51,394 nucleotides of DNA from CAMPJM01 sp964440915 (GTDB lineage Bacteria; Bacteroidota; Bacteroidia; Cytophagales; Cyclobacteriaceae). Location: the NCBI GenBank assembly GCA_964440915.1, contig CAYTTV010000025.1:1-51394 (forward strand). The letters run 5' to 3'. The notes below the pieces were generated by a model. That model ran no database searches. It was not told the origin of the DNA and saw only the letters and a program-made list of their open reading frames with translations. This document shows, in pieces, positions 44,847 through 51,394 of the stretch. The translations under genes were made by a program, and so were the position numbers. Within the stretch, counting starts at the first letter, position 1, and each line of letters starts with the position of its first letter.

Positions 44847-45244
44847 TGGGGATGTTTTTTTAAATATTTGGGCGCCTTTTCATGCTGTTCGCTTCTACTC
44901 CTCGGCCCCTCGTACCTCGGGTCCTGTGGGGTATCCGCTACCATCATGGGCGCTTCTCCCGCAAAAGCCAATCTTAACTTATTAAATCCATTGGAATGCA
45001 GAGAATGATTTGGCTAAAGCCTCATCCGCTCCGACAACCCTTGCCCACTGGATAAATCCAGCGGCAATTGAAAGCTGTGAAATGCCCTCGACAGGAGCAA
45101 GACATCGCAAATCCTCATGCCTAGTTTTAAAATCATTAGGATGTGGCTTTAGCTTATTGCAACAGGATTATTAAAAAATAAAACAATATCCATGTTCTTT
45201 GCATGAAACTAACTGTCCATTGAAGGGGAAGCTTATCCGCATTT
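44847..45244. other. Gene-free stretch with REP-like mini-hairpins
   Basis: About 400 bp without a credible ORF. The first part (44870-44960) is less AT-rich than the surroundings. GGCTAAAGCC (45012-45021) and CTGGATAAATCCAG (45048-45061) are two short palindromes that share an AA loop. They resemble the paired mini-palindromes of REP/RAYT-type intergenic repeats in Bacteroidota. This may be a decayed copy of such a repeat. Confidence 0.4.
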
Positions 45245-45281
45245 CCCCACTCACCGATTTATAGCCCCCACCCACCGATTT
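45245..45281 (+). promoter_or_regulatory. Candidate LytTR operator: 16-bp direct repeat at 21-bp pitch
   Basis: CCCCACTCACCGATTT (45245-45260) and CCCCACCCACCGATTT (45266-45281) differ at one base and start 21 bp apart, about 60-100 bp before the LiaF-like gene. The core CACCGATTT copies (9 bp) are separated by 12 bp. That is the spacing of LytTR-domain binding sites (two direct 9-bp repeats on one helix face). The operon downstream encodes a LytTR response regulator, so autoregulation is likely. Confidence 0.6.
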
Positions 45282-45341
45282 TCTCTTTTCGAATTTTATA
45301 GTTCTTTTTATTCTTGCATCATCAACAAAAACATAAAAGAC

Positions 45342-46040
45342 ATGAAAGAAAAAAATACAAGTGACAAAAGATTCTGGATGGGAATCATATTTGTAATAGT
45401 AGGTGGCGCATGGCTATTGGACAACCTCAATATTATTCCTGACATCCCCAATTACCTTATCTCCTGGCGATCCTTTTTAATCCTTATAGGCGTTTTCCTG
45501 ATATTGGGAAGAAGGAAACTAGGACCGGGCATCATCCTTATTGCGATAGGTAGTATATTTATATTGGAAGAATTGAATATTTTGGAATGGCGTAGTATAT
45601 GGCAATTTTTATGGCCTGCCATCATTATCATTATTGGTGCTTCGCTCATTTTCAGAAGAAGAAGTTTTGACCAAAGAGGTAAAGAATATGATCAGCATTA
45701 TATTGACGAATATGGCATTTTGGGGGGAAGGGAAATAATGGTCACTTCACAAGAATTTAAGGGAGGTAAAGTTACGGCCATGTTCGGTGGCTCCAGCATC
45801 GATCTCAGAAATGCAGATTTGGCTATGGGTACCCATAAATTAGATGTGTTTGCGATGTTTGGGGGAACTTCCTTACTAGTCCCGCCAGATTGGACCATTC
45901 AAGTTAAGGTGTTTTCCTTATTGGGCGGCTTTAGCGATAATAGGACTTCCGCATTAAAAGTAGTTCCGAACCCTGATAAAGTACTTCAAATCACTGGATT
46001 CGTAATGTTTGGGGGTGGAGATATAAAACTTAACAAATAA
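45342..46040 (+). CDS. LiaF-like membrane protein (DUF5668 + cell-wall-stress C-terminal domain)
   Basis: A 232-residue protein with about four membrane helices in the first 105 residues (FWMGIIFVIVGGAWLLDNLNI begins the DUF5668 domain). A soluble beta-helix-like C-terminal domain follows, with repeated KLDVFAMFGGTSLLVPPDW and VMFGGGDIKL motifs of the LiaF family. LiaF proteins restrain sensor kinases that respond to envelope damage. It is the first of three linked genes, with the LytS-like kinase and LytTR regulator following at 3 bp and then a 4-bp overlap. It is probably the modulator or target of that pair. Confidence 0.88.
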   Translation: MKEKNTSDKRFWMGIIFVIVGGAWLLDNLNIIPDIPNYLISWRSFLILIGVFLILGRRKLGPGIILIAIGSIFILEELNILEWRSIWQFLWPAIIIIIGASLIFRRRSFDQRGKEYDQHYIDEYGILGGREIMVTSQEFKGGKVTAMFGGSSIDLRNADLAMGTHKLDVFAMFGGTSLLVPPDWTIQVKVFSLLGGFSDNRTSALKVVPNPDKVLQITGFVMFGGGDIKLNK

Positions 46041-46043
46041 TGA

Positions 46044-47096
46044 ATGGAGCATCCACTAAAGGATAGGAAAATTATTTATTATGGTGGCTTGTGGGTCTTA
46101 ATCATGATTCTACATGCCACTTTCCTATTCTATCAATTTAATTTTCCTTTCACGATATGCATTGCAGACAGCGTTGTATTCAATCTGTTAATTGCCATCA
46201 CCTGCTTTTTGTACTGGTATGTGACGAAGTTTATTTCCCCTCAGCAGCAAGGAATGACGGAAACCCTGATCGCTCATTTAATTGGTGTGGGACTTTCTGT
46301 AATTATCCTGACGCACTTTAGTGGCCATATCTTAAAAGTGTTTTTTGAGGAAAATATTGACTATCACCGATTTTATAAAGACTCAATTCTCTTTAGGGCT
46401 TTGTTGGGAATGCTTTATTTTGCTACAACGATTCTGCTATATTATCTTCTCCTTTATATTGAGAATATAAATGAACAGATAAAGAAAGAGGCGGCTCTTC
46501 AGACTTTGCTCAAGCAAACATCCTTGGATATGTTGATGTTCCAAATTAATCCCCATTTTTTATTTAACAGCCTTAATTCCATTAGCGCCCTTACCATTAC
46601 TTCGCCCAGCATGGCCCGGGAAATGGTGATTAAGTTGGCCGATTTCTTTAGGGCCTCATTGAACAAGGAAAACAGTGAATTTCAAACTCTCAAGGATGAA
46701 CTGGCTCAGATGAACCTCTATCTGGAGATAGAAAAAGTGAGGTTCGAAAGCCGGTTGATAATCAAAAATAATATTGATGAAGCCTGTGAAGGGCTTCTGG
46801 TGCCTAAAATGATTTTGCAACCATTGTACGAAAATGCCATTAAGTATGGTATGTATGAACAATTGGAGCAAATCACAATCAGCACTGATTGTGCTTGCAA
46901 TGAAGAGGTGTTAACTATCAAAATATCCAATGAATTTGATCATGACGTCAGCCATAAAAGGGGAATGGGGATAGGGATAAAAAATGTAAAGGAACGTCTG
47001 ATGTTGATATATGGAATAGACCACCTTGTCAGCTCAAACCAGGCTGATGGGATTTTCACGATTAATTTAATTATACCACGAAATAAAAACGCATGA
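46044..47096 (+). CDS. LytS/YehU-type sensor histidine kinase
   Basis: A 350-residue membrane kinase. Four membrane helices lie in the first ~145 residues (about 12-32, 36-57, 74-95 and 115-140). The His_kinase domain follows, with the phospho-acceptor motif INPHFLFNSLNS (His 171), then a HATPase_c domain (LQPLYENAIKYG as N-box, GMGIGIKNVKERL as G-box). This is the LytS family architecture, without HAMP or PAS. It overlaps the following regulator by 4 bp (ATGA), showing translational coupling. The stimulus is not evident. The LiaF-like partner suggests envelope stress. Confidence 0.93.
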   Translation: MEHPLKDRKIIYYGGLWVLIMILHATFLFYQFNFPFTICIADSVVFNLLIAITCFLYWYVTKFISPQQQGMTETLIAHLIGVGLSVIILTHFSGHILKVFFEENIDYHRFYKDSILFRALLGMLYFATTILLYYLLLYIENINEQIKKEAALQTLLKQTSLDMLMFQINPHFLFNSLNSISALTITSPSMAREMVIKLADFFRASLNKENSEFQTLKDELAQMNLYLEIEKVRFESRLIIKNNIDEACEGLLVPKMILQPLYENAIKYGMYEQLEQITISTDCACNEEVLTIKISNEFDHDVSHKRGMGIGIKNVKERLMLIYGIDHLVSSNQADGIFTINLIIPRNKNA

Positions 47097-47842
47097 TAAA
47101 AGCTTTAATCATAGATGATGAAAAGTTATCACGAGAATTAGTTAGGGCATATTTAAGTCCATATGCCGACATCGAAGTGATAGGAGAGTGTGAAAATGGC
47201 TTTGAAGGTGTAAAAGCCATTCTGGAAAGCAAGCCAGACTTGATCATTTTGGATATCCAGATGCCTAAATTGAACGGGTTTGAAATGTTAGACCTGCTTA
47301 AAGATGCGGATGTGCCACCGGTCATTTTTAGCACGGCCTATGATCAGTTTGCTATTAAAGCGTTCGATTTATGTGCAGTGGACTATCTTTTGAAGCCTTA
47401 TACTGAAAAAAGATTTGGCGAGGCGCTGGACAAGGCTCTTAAAAAGATTGATTTCGACAGGAGCAATAATGTGCTAAAAGAAGTGGTCTCATATGTTCGG
47501 GAGCACGAAGAAGTGGTAGACAGAATAGCCGTGAGAAATGGGAGTAGGATTACGATCATCCCAATAGACAAGATAGATTTTATAAAAGCGGAAGATGATT
47601 TTGTCGAAATCCACAGTGAGGGGGAAAAGCATCTGAAGCAAATGACGATGAAGTACCTGATTTCATCCTTGCCGGGAAGTCAATTCTGTAGGGTACACCG
47701 CTCTTATATCGTCAATACCCATCAGATAGACTTGCTCGAAGCATACGCCAAGGATGCATATGTGGCCTTGCTCAATAATGGGGAGAAAATTCCGGTGAGC
47801 AGGTCTGGGTATCAGGAATTGAGGATGTTGTTGGGATTTTGA
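47093..47842 (+). CDS. LytTR-family response regulator
   Basis: A 249-residue regulator with a receiver domain (DD at 8-9, phospho-acceptor D54 in ILDIQMPKLNG, K103-region YLLKPY) and a LytTR DNA-binding domain (about 140-249, IDFIKAEDDFVEIHSEG then FCRVHRSYIVN). It pairs with the LytS-like kinase, whose gene it overlaps by 4 bp. Its own operon is preceded by a direct repeat with LytTR geometry at 45245-45281. Confidence 0.94.
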   Translation: MIKALIIDDEKLSRELVRAYLSPYADIEVIGECENGFEGVKAILESKPDLIILDIQMPKLNGFEMLDLLKDADVPPVIFSTAYDQFAIKAFDLCAVDYLLKPYTEKRFGEALDKALKKIDFDRSNNVLKEVVSYVREHEEVVDRIAVRNGSRITIIPIDKIDFIKAEDDFVEIHSEGEKHLKQMTMKYLISSLPGSQFCRVHRSYIVNTHQIDLLEAYAKDAYVALLNNGEKIPVSRSGYQELRMLLGF

Positions 47843-47890
47843 TTTTTGAGCCATGGGTTTTCTAATCCAGTTACCTATTTTTAGAAAAGA

Positions 47891-47935
47891 AACACCTCAT
47901 TGTAGGTCCAAAAATAGGACACACAATGAGGTGTT
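47891..47935. terminator. Long inverted repeat between convergent genes
   Basis: AACACCTCATTGT (47891-47903) and ACAATGAGGTGTT (47923-47935) are a perfect 13-bp inverted repeat, with a nested GTCC/GGAC pair (47906-47909, 47917-47920). It lies between the LytTR gene (+) and the TonB receptor gene (-) and probably terminates both, although flanking T-runs are weak. Confidence 0.65.
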
Positions 47936-48003
47936 AAAATGATAAGCCATGCGGTGGTCCTAACTTCAATTCATAATATCGAAATCAAAGTTATATTCAT
48001 GAT

Positions 48004-50472
48004 CTAAAACTTAATAGAAAGCCCCGCCAAGAAGTTAATCCCTGCTTGAGGATAGTAGAAGTTTTCCGTCACATGATAATCATCTCCATACATGTAGCTA
48101 TAGGTGAAGCCGTTGGACACATACATGGCGTCAAAAATATTATTGACCAATAAGCTCAGCTTCACCTCGTTTGCCCAATTGACCGGCAAAGCATAAGCCA
48201 TACGCAGATCACTGACAAAATACCCATCGATCTTGCGGTTTTCATTGGAGGTATTGTCCATGTATTGCTTTCCGACATACTTGGGCATCAAGGCGACCTC
48301 AAATCCTTTGAAAGGCCTGCTGCTGATTTCGCCTCCAGCAATCACTTCTGGAGAATAAGCAATGTCGGTGTCTTTATAATGATTGGTAATGATGTTGACG
48401 CCATCCTCCAGGTATTGGTAAAGTACTTCTTCAAAATTTTTGATCTTGTTTCTGCTAAAGGCCAAATTGGCGCCTATGCTAAATTTATTGCTGATGGCAT
48501 AAGCAGCGCTGGCTTCTAGCCCCATGCGATAGCTCTTGTCCACGTTTGTTCGGATGGAAGATCCCACGTCGTTTAGCTCTCCTGTAAGCACCAACTGATC
48601 CTTATAATCCATATAATAATAGTTGATGGCGTAGGCCAACACATCAGATTGTTTTTTTATCCCTAATTCAAGATTGCCCAATTTTTCTGCTTTTGGCGTG
48701 ACGCCTTCGGGAGCGTCTACAAAATCATTCCGGACAGGCTCTCTTTGCGCTATTGCATAGGAAGCGTACAAGTCAGTAGATTGGCCCATCCGATATTGTA
48801 AGCCTAGTTTGGGGTTGAAGAAACTGAACTTTTCATCTACATCGATCAGCTTCTGGTCGTTGTCCCAACCATTGGCTTTATAAGTAATGCTCCTGCTTTG
48901 GAGATCTAGGTAACCACTGACTCTGTCTGTAAATTCGTAAGTCGCTTTAGCGTAAATATTAAAATCTGTTTTATAACCATCATTATCGTAGTAGCGGTCC
49001 CTGATAAAGGAAGTATTTGCATACCGGGCCCAGATCACTTCTCCATAATGCCCCCCTTCATATTCATTGTAGCCTCCTCCAACTGTCAAAGCCAACTTTT
49101 CTGGATTGTACTGGAATGAATAGGTAAAGCCATAAAAATGGTTGTCTAACCACCTGCGGCGGATCAGGTCCGTTCGTGTGATGGTCGTGTCGCCAATCAC
49201 CAACGGCTCCCAACCGTAATCTCCGAATTTAGCATTGGGACGATACTGCTCATAATAGCCTCGGCCACGGGTATAGTGCAGCGCACCATTAAAATTTAGA
49301 TCATTCAGGATTTCCTGCGAAATATGCAACTGATAATGATCCTGCTGATAGTTGTCGGTTTCATTGTCATATGTATATATATTATAAGTCCTTCCAGAAT
49401 TCAGCAAGTTGTCCAGTTGTTCCTGAGAATAACCTTCATTGGCTGCATGTTCCTTCATACCTTCTACGTCGTTGTTCAGCTTTGCTTCAGGTGTTCCGCC
49501 CCATGCTTGGTAGGTTTTTTCCTTTCCCGAAAAAGCAATCCCTTTCACCATGGTTTTGTTGCCATAATAGCCACCCGATAGGTAGTAGGACCTTAAGTCA
49601 GAACTTGCTCTATCGATATAGCCATCGGAGTTGACAGCCGAAAGCCTGACATCCATGGCAAAGCGGTCGTTTATTAGGCCAGAACCAGCCCTGATCGTAT
49701 GCTTATGCGTATTGAACGACCCAAAAGAGTTGTCGATCTCCGCATAAGGCTTAGTATTCAGGCTGCTGGTTTGGACATTGATACTGGCGCCAAAAGCACC
49801 GGCTCCATTGGTAGAAGTGCCTACCCCTCTTTGGATTTGGATGTTTTGGATGGAAGAGGCCAGGTCGGGCATGTTTACCCAGAACACACCGGCAGACTCG
49901 GAGTCATTAACGGGAATGCCGTTGACCGTAACATTGGTCCTGGTATTGTCCGATCCTCTAATGCGGATGCCGGTATAGCCCACACCAGCGCCAGCATCGG
50001 AAGTGACGACAACGGAAGGGGTGAGGTTCAATAGGAATGGTAAGTCTTGTCCATGATTCTGTTTGTCGAGGTCCTCTCTGCTCACCGTTGTAAAGGTAGT
50101 AGGTGTTTTATCAGAAGCTCTAGTAGCTGTAACCAATACTTCTTCAGTTACATGTGCCGATTCTTGCAATGCTATATTTAAAGTTTGGGCTAGTGGCAAC
50201 ACTACGCTCTGCTGTACAGAAGTGTAGCCCACAAAGCTTACAGTCAAGCTGTACGTTCCAGCCTGCAGGCCGTCAAAGCTAAAATTGCCGTCGATATCTG
50301 TAGATGTGATCGAGGCAGGTTCCATCAAGACAACGGTGGCCCCTGGCAAATGTTCGCCAGTTTGCTTGTCTATTACTTTTCCATTTAAAGATGATTGCGC
50401 CCAAGATCCAAAAGAGCCCAACAACAATACAACTACAGACAAAATCCAAGTAGTTTTCCTAGTCATTTTCAT
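48004..50472 (-). CDS. TonB-dependent outer-membrane receptor, predicted thiamin (or precursor) transporter
   Basis: An 822-residue outer-membrane protein. It has a signal peptide (about 1-25), a carboxypeptidase-regulatory-like domain (SLNGKVIDKQTGEHLPGATVVLMEP, about 27-110), a TonB box region EEVLVTATRASDK, a plug (about 120-240, with RIRGSDNTRTNVTVNGIPVND), and a 22-strand barrel ending in GINFLAGLSIKF with the terminal Phe. Two TPP riboswitches precede it, so it is predicted to import thiamin or a relative. A second in-frame ATG at 50466 is an alternative start. Confidence 0.92.
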   Translation of the reverse strand: MKMTRKTTWILSVVVLLLGSFGSWAQSSLNGKVIDKQTGEHLPGATVVLMEPASITSTDIDGNFSFDGLQAGTYSLTVSFVGYTSVQQSVVLPLAQTLNIALQESAHVTEEVLVTATRASDKTPTTFTTVSREDLDKQNHGQDLPFLLNLTPSVVVTSDAGAGVGYTGIRIRGSDNTRTNVTVNGIPVNDSESAGVFWVNMPDLASSIQNIQIQRGVGTSTNGAGAFGASINVQTSSLNTKPYAEIDNSFGSFNTHKHTIRAGSGLINDRFAMDVRLSAVNSDGYIDRASSDLRSYYLSGGYYGNKTMVKGIAFSGKEKTYQAWGGTPEAKLNNDVEGMKEHAANEGYSQEQLDNLLNSGRTYNIYTYDNETDNYQQDHYQLHISQEILNDLNFNGALHYTRGRGYYEQYRPNAKFGDYGWEPLVIGDTTITRTDLIRRRWLDNHFYGFTYSFQYNPEKLALTVGGGYNEYEGGHYGEVIWARYANTSFIRDRYYDNDGYKTDFNIYAKATYEFTDRVSGYLDLQSRSITYKANGWDNDQKLIDVDEKFSFFNPKLGLQYRMGQSTDLYASYAIAQREPVRNDFVDAPEGVTPKAEKLGNLELGIKKQSDVLAYAINYYYMDYKDQLVLTGELNDVGSSIRTNVDKSYRMGLEASAAYAISNKFSIGANLAFSRNKIKNFEEVLYQYLEDGVNIITNHYKDTDIAYSPEVIAGGEISSRPFKGFEVALMPKYVGKQYMDNTSNENRKIDGYFVSDLRMAYALPVNWANEVKLSLLVNNIFDAMYVSNGFTYSYMYGDDYHVTENFYYPQAGINFLAGLSIKF

Positions 50473-50539
50473 GATTATAAGTGATTAAATTCATAAATGG
50501 AGCGGGGAAATAAACTCCTAATTTGCCTGAGCAAGCATA

Positions 50540-50637
50540 TAATCCCTTCGCCGGCATTATCCGGAGCAGGTTCCTGTTCTGCACATTGGCAGAACAATGG
50601 GTATAATCTCAGCCTGTGGTTTAAGGCACCCCTAATT
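50540..50637 (-). promoter_or_regulatory. TPP riboswitch (THI element), gene-proximal copy
   Basis: Read on the minus strand it contains GGGGTGCC (50632-50625), GGCTGAGA followed by TTATACCC, then ACCTGCTCCGGATAATGCCGGCG and AAGGGATT. These are all the conserved THI-box blocks. An extra GTTCTGC/GCAGAAC hairpin (about 27 nt in place of 5) is inserted between ATACCC and ACCTG. It lies about 70 nt before the TonB receptor start and should lower its expression when thiamin pyrophosphate is abundant. Confidence 0.93.
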
Positions 50638-50660
50638 CTTAAATTAAACGTATAGATACA

Positions 50661-50697
50661 TTGGCAATGTAAATGCAGCTGCCATTTTTATTGCCAA
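50661..50697. repeat. Hairpin between the two TPP riboswitches
   Basis: TTGGCAAT (50661-50668) and ATTGCCAA (50690-50697) pair perfectly, and inside them AAATG/CATTT extend the stem around GCAGCTG. There is no T-run on the minus strand, so it is not a plain terminator. It may be part of the expression platform of the distal riboswitch. Confidence 0.5.
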
Positions 50698-50731
50698 GTT
50701 AAAAGAGAGGATCCTATTATATGGTAGGTAA

Positions 50732-50815
50732 ATCTTGATCCCTACGCCGGCATTAACCGGATCAGGTAATAAGGGTATGATCTCAGCCTGGTATATTCGG
50801 CACCCCCTCTTTAAT
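50732..50815 (-). promoter_or_regulatory. TPP riboswitch (THI element), distal copy
   Basis: A second, compact THI element on the minus strand: GGGGTGCC (50806-50799), GGCTGAGA with ATACCC, then ACCTGATCCGGTTAATGCCGGCG and TAGGGATC. It keeps the standard 5-nt link before ACCTGATC. It sits about 95 nt upstream of the proximal copy with no gene between, so both belong to the leader of the TonB receptor gene. Confidence 0.93.
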
Positions 50816-50844
50816 TCGGGGGCAAAGATAGCACCTTTAAAGGA

Positions 50845-51360
50845 CTATTTCAAATCTGCTATGGCTTTTAGTGCGAGCGCCATCCTTTGCTGCAAATCGC
50901 CTTTGGCTTCTATATAGTGAATTCCCATCGAAGTCAGGGTTTTTTTATACAAGTCGTAAAAATATGTCCGTAGATCAGGATGCTCGCGCATAGGGTCTTC
51001 TTCCCAAGGGATATCGATATAAGTAAGGACGGTAAGCACATACTGCCTTTGCTCGATCTGCTCGAGAATCCAGGGGTGGCACCTTCCGTACTTGTGTTCG
51101 CTCCATATTTTGATGACAATCAAATCGGTATCGCAGATGAGATAGGCGTTGGCTTGTTTTGTTAAAGTATCTTCTGCGTTAATTTGGCCTTTGGCAATTT
51201 CCAATAAATCGGATTCCTCATAGGGCCGGTCCAATCTATTCAAATACTCTCGGGCATATTCTGGGACCCACACTGTATCTAAGGCCTCTGCTAGATGGGC
51301 GGCGAGTGTGCTTTTACCTGTAGATTCAGGGCCCGTTATGGAAATTTTTTTAATCGACAT
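50845..51360 (-). CDS. NadR/Ttd14-like P-loop kinase
   Basis: A 171-residue AAA_28-type nucleotide kinase. Walker A GPESTGKST is at residues 10-18, VWVPEYAREYLNRL is the NadR-like substrate-binding block, and YLICDTDLIVIKIWSEHKYG follows. Related domains phosphorylate nicotinamide riboside, and in Bacteroidota they often sit beside PnuC-type vitamin transporters. The frame extends to a TTG at 51387, but ATG 51360 (MSIKKISITGPES) begins the fold directly. It lies just upstream of the two TPP riboswitches. Any PnuC/PnuT gene would be beyond the right edge. Substrate, nicotinamide riboside or a thiamin-related compound, is unresolved. Confidence 0.85.
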   Translation of the reverse strand: MSIKKISITGPESTGKSTLAAHLAEALDTVWVPEYAREYLNRLDRPYEESDLLEIAKGQINAEDTLTKQANAYLICDTDLIVIKIWSEHKYGRCHPWILEQIEQRQYVLTVLTYIDIPWEEDPMREHPDLRTYFYDLYKKTLTSMGIHYIEAKGDLQQRMALALKAIADLK

Positions 51361-51394
51361 TAATCTTTTAAAAAGTTTTTGTGGCAATATAATG

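Noticed and set aside
44684..44971. 95-aa minus-strand frame over the end of hemB
   Set aside because: It mostly mirrors hemB, and the Pro/Arg-rich part has no plausible fold.
49699..50034. 111-aa frame antisense to the TonB receptor gene
   Set aside because: It is a shadow of a well-supported receptor on the other strand, with no homologue-like motif.
1..51394. CRISPR array, prophage, insertion sequence or restriction/toxin-antitoxin locus
   Set aside because: No regularly spaced repeats, transposase or integrase motifs, or defence-type gene clusters were found.

Overview
The window looks like a chromosomal segment of an aerobic, probably gliding or marine member of the Bacteroidota, most likely order Cytophagales. 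The pointers are a type IX secretion (T9SS) sorting tail on a surface protein, SusC-style carboxypeptidase-regulatory/TonB receptor architecture, Bacteroidota-restricted small families (DUF6048, DUF6452, DUF4295, DUF5522), bacillithiol synthesis (bshC), TTTG / TAnnTTTG promoter elements and a general lack of Shine-Dalgarno sequences. Most of the window is ordinary housekeeping sequence. No prophage, transposase, integrase or CRISPR array is visible.

Layout. 1-2300: the tail of a polysaccharide chain-length (Wzz-type) protein, a small acidic lipoprotein, a possible MITE-like element with a perfect 15-bp hairpin, and the DUF6048/DUF6452 envelope pair. 2.4-6 kb (+): rimO, bshC and 5-formyl-THF cyclo-ligase. 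6-8.8 kb (-): mnmD, a DUF2461 protein and murF. 8.9-13.5 kb: an FG-GAP/VCBS protein with a T9SS tail (+), and a large propeller/HEAT/cytochrome c protein (-). 13.7-17.2 kb (-): a tight run of hemerythrin protein, ruvX, def, omega-amidase and a voltage-sensor-only membrane protein. 17.6-27.4 kb: a DUF748 protein, a GroES-like protein, sbcDC, a TPR protein, a MoxR ATPase, a DUF486 protein, a VOC protein and a small orphan. 27.8-30.4 kb: a 517-aa orphan (+) and a sugar-nucleotidyltransferase (-).

30.4-31.5 kb is an 1.1-kb AT-rich gene-free stretch with three consensus DnaA boxes, and is a candidate replication origin. 31.5-39.4 kb (-): a GH3 family protein, lptB, recJ, a subclass B1 metallo-beta-lactamase lipoprotein and an AsmA protein, with a 59-residue gene on the + strand at 36640. 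39.7 kb: tRNA-Val(TAC) with an excellent Bacteroidota promoter and a terminator. 40.2-42.2 kb (-): rpmB-rpmG-DUF4295-ftsY and a DUF5522 protein. 42.3-44.8 kb (+): rocD-DUF4870-hemB. 45.3-47.8 kb (+): a LiaF-like protein, a LytS-like kinase and a LytTR regulator, preceded by a 16-bp direct repeat at 21-bp pitch. 48-51.4 kb (-): a NadR-like kinase, two tandem TPP riboswitches and a TonB-dependent receptor, together a thiamin-uptake locus.

The best leads are the DnaA-box cluster, the tandem TPP riboswitches, the LytTR-type operator, the voltage-sensor protein without a pore, and the intact B1 beta-lactamase. None is proven to be a new system from sequence alone.
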